Shown: in pieces, positions 51,310 through 60,605 of the stretch
Layout of the letters: every line of letters begins with the position of its first letter
Numbering within the stretch: position 1 is the stretch's first letter
From: an uncultured Bacteroidota bacterium
GTDB taxonomy: Bacteria > Bacteroidota > Bacteroidia > JABEUT01
Assembly (NCBI GenBank): GCA_903916255.1
Contig: CAIWVW010000007.1
Span: 1-64,000, forward strand
Length of the DNA stretch: 64,000 nucleotides
Reading direction: 5' to 3'
Notes under the pieces: model-generated
Databases searched by the model: none
Told to the model about the DNA's origin: nothing
Seen by the model: only the letters and a program-made list of their open reading frames with translations
Program-made: the position numbers and the translations under genes

Positions 51310-53829
51310 TTATTGATTAGAAATAGATTTGCCCACAGGTTCCCTGTTCAGGTGCCTGGCCATTTTAGATATCATGGAGTAAAGTTCTTCCGGTTTAAAG
51401 GGTTTTGATATATAATCATCCATCCCTAATTCCTGGCATTTTTCTTTATCGAGGCGAATCACGGATGCCGTCATGGCAACGATTGAAACATTGGAAGCGG
51501 GAGGTGACAATGTCGTTCTGATTAATTTGGTGGCTTCAACGCCATCCATTTCCGGCATTTGAACATCCATCAGTATTAAATCATAATTATTGGCGGCAGC
51601 CATTTCATAGGCTTGCCTTCCATTTTCAGCTATATCGACAGTTACGCCCCATTTGCTCATGGTTTTTATTCCAACCCGTTGGCTTATGCGGTTATCTTCA
51701 GCCAGTAAAACTCTTACACCGGAAATATCCCTGCTGTCAATCAAATCTTTTTGCGGTGCAGAAACCGGTTGTTTCGCGCTTGGAAAATATTTCTTGTAAG
51801 CTAGTATGAAAGAAAATTCCGAGCCTTTGCCCAACTCACTTTCTGCCTGTATGGTTCCACCCTGCATTTCAACCAAACGCTTGGAAATACTTAATCCTAA
51901 GCCGGTGCCTCCATATTTCCGCGTTGTATCGGCAGTAGCTTGCACAAATGGCTCGAAAAGGCCGGGAAGCTTTTCAGGGTTGATGCCTATACCGGTATCT
52001 TTCACTGTAAATTCAATGAAAATATTTTCGGCATCTTCTTTTATCTTATTGATGTTGATACTTACTTCGCCGGTTTCAGTAAACTTAACCGCATTGCCTG
52101 CCAAATTCAATAAAATCTGAAATAAACGAACAGGGTCGCCAAGTACTTTTTGAGGTACGCTCAGGTCCATATGGGTATGGAAACCGATATTTTTTTCTTT
52201 TGCTTTCAACTCCATGGAAAGGGAGAGGTTTCTCAAAACATCATATATGCTGAAAGGCGTTTTTTCGAATGCCATCTGGCCTGCATTTATTTTCGATATA
52301 TCGAGTATATCATTGATAATGGTAAGCAGGATTTCCGACGAATCCTTAATCCATCCCGCATATTCCTTTTGTTCATCGCTAAGGTTGGTTTGCGCCAGCA
52401 GGTTTACCATGCCAATAATTCCATTCATGGGTGTCCTTATTTCATGGCTCATATTCGCCAAAAAGCGTTCTTCGGATTTTACGGCTTCGCGGGCTTTTTC
52501 AGTAGCTGCGATAAGCTGGTTTTCCAATTCTTTCCTGTCGCTTATGTCATTAACAATATCCAGTGAGCATTTGCGGCCGCCAATATCCAGCACTATACTG
52601 GAGTAAAGACAGGTAATCAGTTTTCCTTTTTTTGTGCGCACTATCTGTTCCCGATTTCTAATAATGCCCGATTCAACCAACTCATGTTTAATGGCAGTGC
52701 GCAAACCCGGAGGCAATAGGCCCAGTTCAGATGCGGTGTGATTAATCATTTCCTCACGGCTATATCCGCAGATATCGATAAAAGCTTGGTTGAGCTCTAA
52801 CATTTTTCCGCTTTCCAGGTCAAAAAGACCAATACCGCCCGGGTTATAATCGAATATGGTTTGAAGCTTGGCTTTATTTTCAAAGAGGGCAGTTTCAATT
52901 TTCTTGTTTTCGGTAATGTCATTTAGCAGGGTAAGGCTGCACTTGTTCCCGTTCAGGTCAATAATAATATCAGACAATAAAACGGTCACTTCCGTGCCAT
53001 CTTTGGCATAGGTGGCCTGTTCCCAATTGCGCAAGGAGCCTCTGCGGGTAAGTTCGGCAATGTATTTTTTACGGTCCTCGGGGCGTATTATGCCTAGTTC
53101 CATAGTCGTGCGGCCTACTAATTCGCCTTTGGTATATCCGTAGGTTTGCAAAAAGGATTCATTGGCATCCAATATTTTTCCCGATTCCAGTTCGACTATA
53201 GAAATGGCTGTTGGGCTCGAATCGAAAATGGTTTCGAATTTCCGCACATTTTCAAGCAATGCGGTATCAAGGTCCTTATGGATGCTGGCACTGTTCAGTA
53301 ATACTATCCCGCAAGCCTTTCCGCCCAGAAAGGTTAATTTGTATGTTAATACGCATGTAAAGTGTTCGCCCGATTTACGCTTGAACCGTATTACTTTATT
53401 ACGGATAAAACCATATTGCTTCACTTCGGCTACCATTTGCTGCCTGTCCTCAGGTTCAACAATACCTAATTCGATAGATGATTTTCCAAGAATTTCCTCC
53501 CTGGTATAACCGAACATATCTGTATATCCTTGGTTTACATCTAATATTATGCCTGAATCAAGCTCTAAAATGCAAACCCCTACCGGGGTATAGTCGAAAA
53601 TAGTAGATAATTTTTTATAGGTTTCATCGTATCTTCTTTCTTTATCAGATACCCTGCGGTAAACAAAGAAAGCGGAAACCATAGAAAGGATTAAAAGCCC
53701 CAGCAATACAAGGTTAAAACCGGACACATTTACGGATGCCTGCCTGATAATAATAAAAGACGAGGAAGCTACGAAAACAACAATGGAAATGATTAAAATA
53801 AATGACCAAGCCGAAAATTTCGTCTTCAT
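51310..53829 (-). CDS. Hybrid sensor histidine kinase, three PAS domains
   Basis: An 839-residue relative of the downstream kinase. Two membrane segments (about 8-28 and 38-57) precede three PAS domains at about 74-184, 197-307 and 322-433, each opening with the same phrase (IFDYTPVGVCILELDSG, IFDSSPTAISIVELESG, IFDYNPGGIGLFDLESG), so the PAS modules arose by repeat duplication. HisKA carries His462 (FLANMSHEIRTPMNG), HATPase boxes follow (NLAGNAVKFTETG, KDTGIGINPEK, GGTGLGLSISKRLV) and the receiver has Asp755 (LILMDVQMPEMDG). No output domain. It and the shorter copy probably descend from one ancestor by duplication and gain or loss of PAS modules. Confidence 0.9.
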   Translation of the reverse strand: MKTKFSAWSFILIISIVVFVASSSFIIIRQASVNVSGFNLVLLGLLILSMVSAFFVYRRVSDKERRYDETYKKLSTIFDYTPVGVCILELDSGIILDVNQGYTDMFGYTREEILGKSSIELGIVEPEDRQQMVAEVKQYGFIRNKVIRFKRKSGEHFTCVLTYKLTFLGGKACGIVLLNSASIHKDLDTALLENVRKFETIFDSSPTAISIVELESGKILDANESFLQTYGYTKGELVGRTTMELGIIRPEDRKKYIAELTRRGSLRNWEQATYAKDGTEVTVLLSDIIIDLNGNKCSLTLLNDITENKKIETALFENKAKLQTIFDYNPGGIGLFDLESGKMLELNQAFIDICGYSREEMINHTASELGLLPPGLRTAIKHELVESGIIRNREQIVRTKKGKLITCLYSSIVLDIGGRKCSLDIVNDISDRKELENQLIAATEKAREAVKSEERFLANMSHEIRTPMNGIIGMVNLLAQTNLSDEQKEYAGWIKDSSEILLTIINDILDISKINAGQMAFEKTPFSIYDVLRNLSLSMELKAKEKNIGFHTHMDLSVPQKVLGDPVRLFQILLNLAGNAVKFTETGEVSININKIKEDAENIFIEFTVKDTGIGINPEKLPGLFEPFVQATADTTRKYGGTGLGLSISKRLVEMQGGTIQAESELGKGSEFSFILAYKKYFPSAKQPVSAPQKDLIDSRDISGVRVLLAEDNRISQRVGIKTMSKWGVTVDIAENGRQAYEMAAANNYDLILMDVQMPEMDGVEATKLIRTTLSPPASNVSIVAMTASVIRLDKEKCQELGMDDYISKPFKPEELYSMISKMARHLNREPVGKSISNQ

Positions 53830-53881
53830 ATTCAGCAGTCTATACGGTAAATAAGGGTAATAGTTTCAGGTAGCTTTGTTA

Positions 53882-53889
53882 CAAATATA
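53882..53889 (-). promoter_or_regulatory. -7 promoter box (TATATTTG)
   Basis: Exact TAnnTTTG on the minus strand, 52 bases before the ATG of the larger kinase. Confidence 0.45.
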
Positions 53890-54031
53890 TACAAATTGAC
53901 CAAAAAACAAGGTAAGACGTATCATAATTTGCTGAAATTACATTAAATCAGGTATTTACCCGGTTTTCGGTTTAGCTTTAGTCAATTTAACCGGAATATA
54001 AATTGGAAGTTTGGGTGTAAAAGAAAATCCA

Positions 54032-54039
54032 TAGGTTTG
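54032..54039 (+). promoter_or_regulatory. -7 promoter box (TAGGTTTG)
   Basis: Exact TAnnTTTG 16 bases before the ATG at 54056. Confidence 0.45.
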
Positions 54040-54055
54040 CAAAAAAAATGAAATC

Positions 54056-54946
54056 ATGAAAAATATAGCAGTTATAGGTTCAGGGACAATGGGGAATGGA
54101 ATTGCCCATGTTTTTGCTCAAAATGGATACAACGTATCTCTTATTGATATTTCAGCAGACGCATTGAACAAAGCAGTTGCAACAATATCGAAAAACATCG
54201 ACAGGCAGGTAGCTAAAGGCGTTTTAAAAGAAGAGGATAAAACGAACACGCTTAAAAACATTACCACATACACGGAAATGGATAAGGGCGTTAAAGGTTG
54301 CGAACTGGTAATTGAGGCTGCTACCGAGAACCCTGAAGTTAAATTCAAGCTCTTTCGCGATTTGGATGCTATGTGTGCCGAAGGGGTTATTTTGGCCAGC
54401 AATACATCCTCTATTTCATTAACCAAAATTGGCGCTCAAACCAAACGTTCCGATAAGGTAATAGGTATGCACTTTATGAATCCTGTGCCTGTAATGAAAC
54501 TTGTAGAAGTTATACGCGGCTACAATACTTCCGATGAGGTTACCCGCCTCGTTATGGACTTATCACGCAAGCTGGGTAAAATTCCTGTGGAAGTGAATGA
54601 TTACCCCGGTTTTGTTGCTAACCGCATACTTATGCCGATGATTAATGAATCCATTTATGCTTTGTTTGAAGGTGTTGGAGGAGTGAATGAAATAGATACC
54701 GTTATGAAACTGGGTATGGCCCATCCTATGGGCCCACTGCAACTGGCCGATTTTATAGGGCTGGATGTATGCCTATATATTTTACGTGTATTGCACGATG
54801 GATTGGGAAATCCTAAATATGCGCCTTGTCCGTTGCTGGTAAATATGGTTACCGCAGGCGATTTAGGGGTAAAATCGGGCACGGGTTTTTATTCTTATAC
54901 CCCGGGAAACAAAGACTTAATATTAGCACCAAGGTTTAGGAAATAG
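54056..54946 (+). CDS. 3-hydroxyacyl-CoA (3-hydroxybutyryl-CoA) dehydrogenase
   Basis: A 296-residue single-function enzyme oxidising L-3-hydroxyacyl-CoA with NAD, or the reverse, in fatty acid or butyrate metabolism. NAD-binding motif GSGTMGNGIAHVF at residues 8-20, Asp31 (LIDIS) indicates NAD, the catalytic His139 lies in IGMHFMNPVPVMKLVEV, and the C-terminal substrate domain has YPGFVANRILMPMINE and GMAHPMGPLQLADFIGLD. The size fits the PaaH/Hbd type rather than the larger fused enzymes. Monocistronic; the next gene is convergent, one base between stops. Confidence 0.92.
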   Translation: MKNIAVIGSGTMGNGIAHVFAQNGYNVSLIDISADALNKAVATISKNIDRQVAKGVLKEEDKTNTLKNITTYTEMDKGVKGCELVIEAATENPEVKFKLFRDLDAMCAEGVILASNTSSISLTKIGAQTKRSDKVIGMHFMNPVPVMKLVEVIRGYNTSDEVTRLVMDLSRKLGKIPVEVNDYPGFVANRILMPMINESIYALFEGVGGVNEIDTVMKLGMAHPMGPLQLADFIGLDVCLYILRVLHDGLGNPKYAPCPLLVNMVTAGDLGVKSGTGFYSYTPGNKDLILAPRFRK

Positions 54947-54947
54947 T

Positions 54948-55451
54948 TTATCCCTTCAGCGCTTTTCTACCTTCCTTCAGTATAAAGGAGAAATAGCCGA
55001 TATAATAGGTGCAAAAGGCAAATAAAACCGCGCCGGTAATAGGGTCGCGCATAGATTGCATACGGGCTTGAATGTCTTGTTGGCTTTGGTCCGGTTCAAA
55101 CATATCTTTAAGCACCACCACGCGGTAAACAAAACGGGCCAGGAATAGCGTAATTACAACAATTTCAACCCAGATATGCGTTTTGAAATATAATCCATTT
55201 TCTCTTTTTTCAAATTTTGCATGGTTGGTGGCTGTGTACGCAAGCACCAAACCAATAATAATGCCCAGCCCGTCACTTACAAAAGCCATAGGATATAAAA
55301 AGGCAAATGCCAGAAAAAGGACAGATACAATGGAAAACAGTACCACGCGAACTATCAGCAATGGTTCATTGAATTTTTGAAAACCTATGCTGCGCCTGAT
55401 TCTTCGGGCTAAAATTAAGGCGATTAAAAAAACGATAATCGGAAATTTCAT
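54948..55451 (-). CDS. Small membrane protein, possibly DUF1453/CcdC-like
   Basis: A 167-residue protein with about four hydrophobic segments (1-14, 29-47, 59-73, 90-110) and a fifth near the C-terminus. The segment EKRENGLYFKTHIWVEIVVI followed by LFLARFVYRVV resembles the pattern of DUF1453/CcdC membrane proteins, but I am not certain. A basic stretch (ARRIRRSIGFQKF) follows the first segment. No enzyme motif. Stands alone, convergent with the dehydrogenase gene; no -7 box found upstream. Confidence 0.5.
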   Translation of the reverse strand: MKFPIIVFLIALILARRIRRSIGFQKFNEPLLIVRVVLFSIVSVLFLAFAFLYPMAFVSDGLGIIIGLVLAYTATNHAKFEKRENGLYFKTHIWVEIVVITLFLARFVYRVVVLKDMFEPDQSQQDIQARMQSMRDPITGAVLFAFCTYYIGYFSFILKEGRKALKG

Positions 55452-55538
55452 GCGTTAAATTTTCGCTAAAATATAAATTCTGCGCATAATCTGTAAATTG
55501 ACGTGAGGTAATATAATGCAGGGTTTCCCGTTATGTTG

Positions 55539-55546
55539 TATATTTG
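55539..55546 (+). promoter_or_regulatory. -7 promoter box (TATATTTG)
   Basis: Exact TAnnTTTG 19 bases before the ATG at 55566. Confidence 0.5.
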
Positions 55547-55565
55547 AAAAGCTAAACCTATCCGG

Positions 55566-58376
55566 ATGAACTATAAAAAGCTACCTTTTTTTATTTCTTT
55601 TTTTGCAGTTTGTTTATTGGTATTTGGCACCCGAAGTGCGGTTGCTCAATCTGCAGATAATTCCTCTGCCGAGAATTTCGAGAACACCTATATTCATTGG
55701 TTTTTTGCATTGGATAAAACAAGACTAACCAACAGTATTTCCCGTTCCGATTTTGATTTATTTACACGCTTTTCCCAAAAGGCAATCGATTCGGTAAGGG
55801 CTGATTTTATTCGGCGGATTGGTAATAATGAAATAACAACTTCCAATGTTGGGAAATACGAATCAGTATTGGAAAAGGCCATTTTTTCACTTTACGGAAA
55901 ATATGAAACGATAAAGGAGCTGTATCCTTCATCGGTGGATGAATTCAGGAATGTAAAAGCGCCATACCTTTCTTCAAACTGTAATTCCGCTTGCAATAAT
56001 ATTGATTTTGAAAGCGGAAACCTATCGGGCTGGAATGCCTATTACGGTGTTAATGAATCGAGTACCACCGGTAACAATATAGCACTTATTACAGGCGGTC
56101 CGGCCGGGGCGGTTACCCATGCTGCAAATGATGCGCTTACAAGCACTCCGGGCTATTATAATAGTGGTTCTGTCGGGCCGAATCCCAGCCCTGATTACCA
56201 GATTAATATTACTTCAGGCAGCCGAGGCGATGCAATTATACCTTCTATTCCTGTCGTATCCCCTTTTGGGGGACAGTATTCGGTTATGGTGGGTGACAGC
56301 ACCCTCGTGAATTACGGTGTTGCTATTCTTTCCCAAACTTTTTTAGTGGGCACGTCCAATGCAAATTTCACATATCAATATGCCGTTTTTTTAGCTAACC
56401 CTATACATAATTATTACCAGCAGCCTTTTTTTAAAGTTGCAGTGCTCGACGGCAGCGGAGATACCATACCCTATTGCGGGGAATATAGTGTGGTTTCGGG
56501 TAATGGAACCCAGAAATTCGACAGTACAATATACAATGAAACTTATCCGGATGGGAACACGGCTGCTTTTACTGTTTATTATAAAAATTGGAGCATTGTA
56601 AATGTTCCGCTTGGAAAGTATGTGGGGCAATGCGTAACCGTTGTTTTTGAAGCTGTAGATTGTGCTTTGGGCGGACATTTCGGCTATGCCTATGTAGATG
56701 CTTCCTGTGCGCCGCTAAATATTATCAGCTCATCTCAGGTGTTTTGCGGACAGGACAGTATTCAACTTACAGGCCCTGCGGGAGAGAGCACATATTTCTG
56801 GACAGGGCCACCCGGAGGTATAATATCCAGCGATTCCGCACGAACTGTAAGTATCATCGATACGGGTAATTATACATTAATTGTGACACCATTTACAGGA
56901 GCTACCTGCAATGATACGCTTAAAATCCATATCGGGAAAACTACTGGCACACCGCCTAAACCAAGTTTTTTTGCAGATACTATTTGTGTTGGAGGCACTA
57001 CTAACTTTACCAATACGTCCAATCCTATTTCAGGCGCCAGTTTTTATTGGGATTTTTACAATTTAGGAAGCTACCAGGATTCGAGCGTAAACCCAACATG
57101 GAAATATAATATACCGGGAATTTACACCGTAAAATTGCACGAGGTATTGAACGGCTGTGGAATGGATACCCTTATTAATGTTGTGGTGGATAGCCTTGTT
57201 ACCACGTCATTCATTTCCGATACTTCCTGCATACGCGATACTGTTTACTTTACCAATACCTCAACTGGGGGAGCTACCTCATATCTTTGGAATTTCGGAG
57301 ACCCTTCATCGGGTGCCAATAACACATCCACTGCCACAAACCCTTTTCATGTGTATCAAACTGCGGGGACGTATACTGTTACATTAGTTGGGCATAACCC
57401 GGGCAAATGTGGTGATTCGGTGAAAGAAATTATGGTGCTATTGCCCAGTTTAAAGCCTAATATCAGCGGAACAGACAGTGACTGTGCAGGCGATATGGCA
57501 ATTATTACAGCCAGTGGGGGAACATCTTATAGGTGGAGCACAGGCGCCGTTACTTCTTCCATAAAAGTTTACCCGACTACCACAACCACGTATACCGTAA
57601 AAATTTCTAACAGCAGGTGTTACCTTGATACCACATTTACTGTAATTGTTAAGCCTACCGGTTCAGGTGCTGTTTCAGGAAAAGGCTCGGTTTGTTTTGG
57701 CGATTCTATTGTATTAACGGCTACCGGAGGCGGAACTTATTTATGGAATACAGGTGCCACAACCAGTTCGATAATCGTTATTGCCAATAATTTTAAGGAT
57801 ACGGCATATTCCGTTTTCATAAGCAATGGCGATAGTTGTGTAACTATTCATAAACACATAAACATCGACTCCATTTCGGGTTTTGCCTGTTGCAGCGATA
57901 CAATTTTTAGCGGAAATTCCACCACACTTTCCGGCAGTGGAAGTACTACTTATTATTGGGAACCACCGGGCGGTTTAAGTTGCGATACATGTCCCAATCC
58001 GATAGTTAGCCCCACAGTTACTACTACCTACACATTAATATCCACAACAAATGCAGGCTGCTTGGCACAATCATTAGTTACGGTTACCGTTGAAATACCC
58101 TGCGATGACTTTTTTGTGCCGAATGTATTTACCCCGAACAACAATGGGATAAATGACACGTATTTAATAAAGGTGAAGTTTATGTCGGATTATCAAATCG
58201 ATATTTTTAACCGGTGGGGCAAAAAGGTATTCAGTTCAAATAATCCTGATAATCCTTGGGATGGAAATATAGATGGAGCGCCAGCCAGTTCAGGTGTGTA
58301 CTATTACATAATCCGCTCTACCTGCGAAAATGGAAACTCTTTTGAAAAGCATGGCTTCCTGCAATTGATACGGTAG
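55566..58376 (+). CDS. PKD-repeat surface protein with T9SS type B (CHU_C) sorting domain
   Basis: A 936-residue secreted protein. Signal peptide: residues 1-27 (ending AVAQ). Residues about 140-390 form a beta-rich region (NIDFESGNLSGWNAYYG, resembling a lectin-like fold). PKD-type repeats follow: NPTWKYNIPGIYTVKLHEV and SYLWNFGDPSSG with FHVYQTAGTYTVTLVGHN; then tandem Ig-like repeats with YRWSTGAVTSSIKV and YLWNTGATTSSIIV. The C-terminal 85 residues are the gliding-motility type B domain: FVPNVFTPNNNGINDTY, YQIDIFNRWGKKVFSS, SSGVYYYIIR. Type B proteins are exported by T9SS but usually not A-LPS anchored in the same way as type A. It is likely an adhesin. Confidence 0.88.
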   Translation: MNYKKLPFFISFFAVCLLVFGTRSAVAQSADNSSAENFENTYIHWFFALDKTRLTNSISRSDFDLFTRFSQKAIDSVRADFIRRIGNNEITTSNVGKYESVLEKAIFSLYGKYETIKELYPSSVDEFRNVKAPYLSSNCNSACNNIDFESGNLSGWNAYYGVNESSTTGNNIALITGGPAGAVTHAANDALTSTPGYYNSGSVGPNPSPDYQINITSGSRGDAIIPSIPVVSPFGGQYSVMVGDSTLVNYGVAILSQTFLVGTSNANFTYQYAVFLANPIHNYYQQPFFKVAVLDGSGDTIPYCGEYSVVSGNGTQKFDSTIYNETYPDGNTAAFTVYYKNWSIVNVPLGKYVGQCVTVVFEAVDCALGGHFGYAYVDASCAPLNIISSSQVFCGQDSIQLTGPAGESTYFWTGPPGGIISSDSARTVSIIDTGNYTLIVTPFTGATCNDTLKIHIGKTTGTPPKPSFFADTICVGGTTNFTNTSNPISGASFYWDFYNLGSYQDSSVNPTWKYNIPGIYTVKLHEVLNGCGMDTLINVVVDSLVTTSFISDTSCIRDTVYFTNTSTGGATSYLWNFGDPSSGANNTSTATNPFHVYQTAGTYTVTLVGHNPGKCGDSVKEIMVLLPSLKPNISGTDSDCAGDMAIITASGGTSYRWSTGAVTSSIKVYPTTTTTYTVKISNSRCYLDTTFTVIVKPTGSGAVSGKGSVCFGDSIVLTATGGGTYLWNTGATTSSIIVIANNFKDTAYSVFISNGDSCVTIHKHINIDSISGFACCSDTIFSGNSTTLSGSGSTTYYWEPPGGLSCDTCPNPIVSPTVTTTYTLISTTNAGCLAQSLVTVTVEIPCDDFFVPNVFTPNNNGINDTYLIKVKFMSDYQIDIFNRWGKKVFSSNNPDNPWDGNIDGAPASSGVYYYIIRSTCENGNSFEKHGFLQLIR

Positions 58377-58388
58377 AATATAAATATT

Positions 58389-58431
58389 AAAAAAGGGAGA
58401 ATGGAAAATCATTTTCCATTCTCCCTTTTTT
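58389..58431. terminator. Strong bidirectional terminator
   Basis: A 21-bp perfect inverted repeat (58389-58409 and 58411-58431) around a single central base, with A-run left and T-run right. In the folded RNA a few central pairs must open to form the loop. It stands between the convergent genes ending at 58376 and 58440. Confidence 0.9.
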
Positions 58432-58439
58432 AATTATTT

Positions 58440-58847
58440 TCAGCCTTGCACTTCCATCGTAATATTCGTGTTCAATACCTTTGAAATAGGGCAATTGGCC
58501 TTTGCATCTTCTGCATGTTTCTTAAAGTCTTCGCTGCTGCAATTCGGAACTGTTCCTTTTACAACTAAGTGAGAATTGGTGATAGCTCCGTTATCAAGTG
58601 TTACGGCGCAAGTTGTTTCAAGTGAAGCGGGAGTAAAGCCTGCTCCGCCCAAAACAAAGCATAGTTTCATGGTAAAGCATCCTGCATGTGCTGCTGCAAT
58701 AAGCTCTTCGGGATTGGTTCCAACTCCGTTTTCAAAGCGGCTTAAATAAGAATATTGGGTTTTGTTAAGTGTGGTGCTTTGCGTGGTAAGGTTTCCGTTT
58801 CCTTCTTTTCCTGTGCCGTTCCATACGGCTGTAGCTGTGCGTTTCAT
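58440..58847 (-). CDS. osmC: OsmC-family organic hydroperoxide reductase
   Basis: A 135-residue peroxiredoxin-like enzyme of the true OsmC branch. The reactive cysteines are Cys57 (AAHAGCFTMKL) and Cys119 (KANCPISKVL); the N-terminal ATAVWNGTGKEGNGNLTTQS and the motif SRFENGVGTNPEELIAAAH are characteristic. It reduces organic peroxides with thiols. A second, more distant OsmC homologue is at 30878. The promoter box is at 58882-58889; the terminator at 58389-58431 ends it. Confidence 0.92.
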   Translation of the reverse strand: MKRTATAVWNGTGKEGNGNLTTQSTTLNKTQYSYLSRFENGVGTNPEELIAAAHAGCFTMKLCFVLGGAGFTPASLETTCAVTLDNGAITNSHLVVKGTVPNCSSEDFKKHAEDAKANCPISKVLNTNITMEVQG

Positions 58848-58881
58848 AGGGTATGAGTAATTAAATGGTTAAGTTATCTGC

Positions 58882-58889
58882 CAAAGATA
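58882..58889 (-). promoter_or_regulatory. -7 promoter box (TATCTTTG) for osmC
   Basis: Exact TAnnTTTG on the minus strand, 34 bases before the ATG. Confidence 0.5.
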
Positions 58890-58922
58890 TGCAATAAATA
58901 ATAACAATAGTTGAAGAGGCTA

Positions 58923-59501
58923 TTATCCTTTAAATGGAGCGATATGTTCTGTAAGTAAAGGAAAAAACGCCATGAAATCGCGGTTGTAGATTTCAGGATT
59001 ATTTTCCAACTCTATAGCCGCACTATCCATCGGGAAATAATATTTCATACGCTTCGACATTCCCGCCAACGCGTCTTTTATATGCTCTTTTTTGCGGTAG
59101 GACAGCAGCCAGTTTTCACGGCTCATATACGTTGAAATAACAAGGCTTTCCTTTGGCATTTTATCCAAATGCTTATTAAGCGTTTCATAGGTATTAATAC
59201 AAAATTCTTCGAGGCTTATTTCGGAAAAAGCACTCCAGTTATTTGCCAAGAAATAATCGTAAAACATGTCGGTTATTACGCCTGAATATTTGCCATAATT
59301 AGGCCGGAGGCGATGCACGCTTTGAAGATAAATGGGATTGTTGTCCGAAAAATAATCCACCTCGCGGTGCATCAGAATACCTTTGCTTATTTTATCAGGA
59401 TAGGTAGAGTATTTGCTCCCTTTTACTGCGTCGGCAATAAAGTTTCCAATTAAAAGTTCTTCATCTTCTCCGGCCAGAAAGAGATGTGCCAAAAAGTTCA
59501 C
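58923..59501 (-). CDS. ACP phosphodiesterase-like protein (DUF479/AcpH)
   Basis: A 192-residue protein of the AcpH family, which removes the phosphopantetheine group from acyl carrier protein in E. coli. The opening MNFLAHLFLAGEDEELLIGNFIADAVKG and the motif HREVDYFSDNNP (metal-binding HD-like histidine and aspartates), and DMFYDYFLANNW are the family's conserved points. Starts with GTG at 59499-59501, as no ATG precedes the conserved opening. It follows the YqgE gene by six bases in the same operon. Confidence 0.85.
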   Translation of the reverse strand: MNFLAHLFLAGEDEELLIGNFIADAVKGSKYSTYPDKISKGILMHREVDYFSDNNPIYLQSVHRLRPNYGKYSGVITDMFYDYFLANNWSAFSEISLEEFCINTYETLNKHLDKMPKESLVISTYMSRENWLLSYRKKEHIKDALAGMSKRMKYYFPMDSAAIELENNPEIYNRDFMAFFPLLTEHIAPFKG

Positions 59502-59507
59502 CTTTCG

Positions 59508-60107
59508 TTAGTTTAGTGTTGGGTCCTCCGGAAAATCGGCCACCATGGAATATTTGCCGCCAAGGTCTTTCAATATGTTTTTCCAGAGGTTGCTGTTGTC
59601 TTTCATCACAAGTGATTTTACCGCCGGGGTAATAATCCATGCGTGTTGTTTCATTTCGCTTTTCAACTGTCCGGCTGTCCAGCCTGCATAGCCTGCAAAA
59701 AAACGGATTTGGGTTGTTTTAACTTTGCCAATTCTAAGCAGGTCTTTCAGGGTTTCGAAATCGCCGCCCATATAAACACCATTCATAATCTCTATGCTGC
59801 CTTCCAGTTTATCGCCAAGGGTATGAATATAAAATAGCAACTCTGTACTAACCGGCCCGCCATAGAATAGTGTGTCCTCAAATTCCGGAAAATCATCGAT
59901 GGCTTGGGTAGGTTTAATAGCCAGTTTACGGTTCAGAATAAATCCCATAGTGCCTTTGTCGCTGTGTTCTGTAACCAATACAACGGCTCGTTTAAACTCG
60001 GGGCTTTCCATAAAAGGTTCCGCCAATAAGAGCACGCCGGGTTCGGGTTTCATCTGTTTTTCGAAAATAGATGAAAAATCAGTTATGTTATCGTGGTTAT
60101 CGGGCAT
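59508..60107 (-). CDS. YqgE/AlgH family protein
   Basis: A 199-residue cytoplasmic protein with the family's motifs: GVLLLAEPFMESPEFKRAVV, VTEHSDKGTMGFILNR, FYGGPVSTELLFYIH and IRFFAGYAGWTAGQLKSEM, plus the C-terminal WKNILKDLGG. Function unknown; in Proteobacteria it is linked to regulation and to the adjacent YqgF, but neither is near here. The start overlaps the ribH end by 11 bases, so translation is likely coupled. Confidence 0.9.
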   Translation of the reverse strand: MPDNHDNITDFSSIFEKQMKPEPGVLLLAEPFMESPEFKRAVVLVTEHSDKGTMGFILNRKLAIKPTQAIDDFPEFEDTLFYGGPVSTELLFYIHTLGDKLEGSIEIMNGVYMGGDFETLKDLLRIGKVKTTQIRFFAGYAGWTAGQLKSEMKQHAWIITPAVKSLVMKDNSNLWKNILKDLGGKYSMVADFPEDPTLN

Positions 60108-60597
60108 TCTCCGTAGTCAGCTTGTTACGTAATTCAATCATTTCGAGGGCTGTATTAGCTGCATCGGCGCCTTTATTACCATGTTTGCCGCCGCTGCGTT
60201 GTTTGGCTTGTTTCAGGTTATCAGTTGTTAAAACGCCAAATATAACGGGAATATTGTGTGCCAGGTTCAATTGCATAATTCCATCGGCTACCGCTTTTGA
60301 TATATAATTGAAATGGGGTGTTTCACCACGGATGATACATCCCAGGCAAATTACCGCATCAGGGGCATAGGTTTTAATGGCCCATTGGGCACCAAGAGGA
60401 AGTTCATAACTGCCCGGTACATTTAAAACTTCCATTGCAAAGGAATCTATTTCGGTATTCTCGAACACGGTAAATACCCCTTCTAAAAGGGCATCGGTAA
60501 CATCCTTATGCCATTGGGAAACTACCACGCAAACTTTCAATTCTTTCCCTGTGAAAAGGGGAGCGGCTTTTTTCTTGTTTGCTTTCCTGGTAGCCAT
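60097..60597 (-). CDS. ribH: 6,7-dimethyl-8-ribityllumazine synthase
   Basis: A 166-residue enzyme of riboflavin synthesis, condensing 5-amino-6-ribitylaminouracil with dihydroxybutanone phosphate. Typical stretches: VVVSQWHKDVTDALLEG, VLNVPGSYELPLGAQWA, CLGCIIRGETPHFNYISKAV with the catalytic histidine, and PVIFGVLTTDNLKQA. The N-terminus has an extra basic stretch (ATRKANKKKAA), common in this phylum. First gene of ribH-yqgE-acpH; no FMN riboswitch is visible upstream. The TPR gene lies upstream on the same strand with a repeat-containing 80-base spacer. Confidence 0.95.
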   Translation of the reverse strand: MATRKANKKKAAPLFTGKELKVCVVVSQWHKDVTDALLEGVFTVFENTEIDSFAMEVLNVPGSYELPLGAQWAIKTYAPDAVICLGCIIRGETPHFNYISKAVADGIMQLNLAHNIPVIFGVLTTDNLKQAKQRSGGKHGNKGADAANTALEMIELRNKLTTENAR

Positions 60598-60605
60598 GTT
60601 AATTA

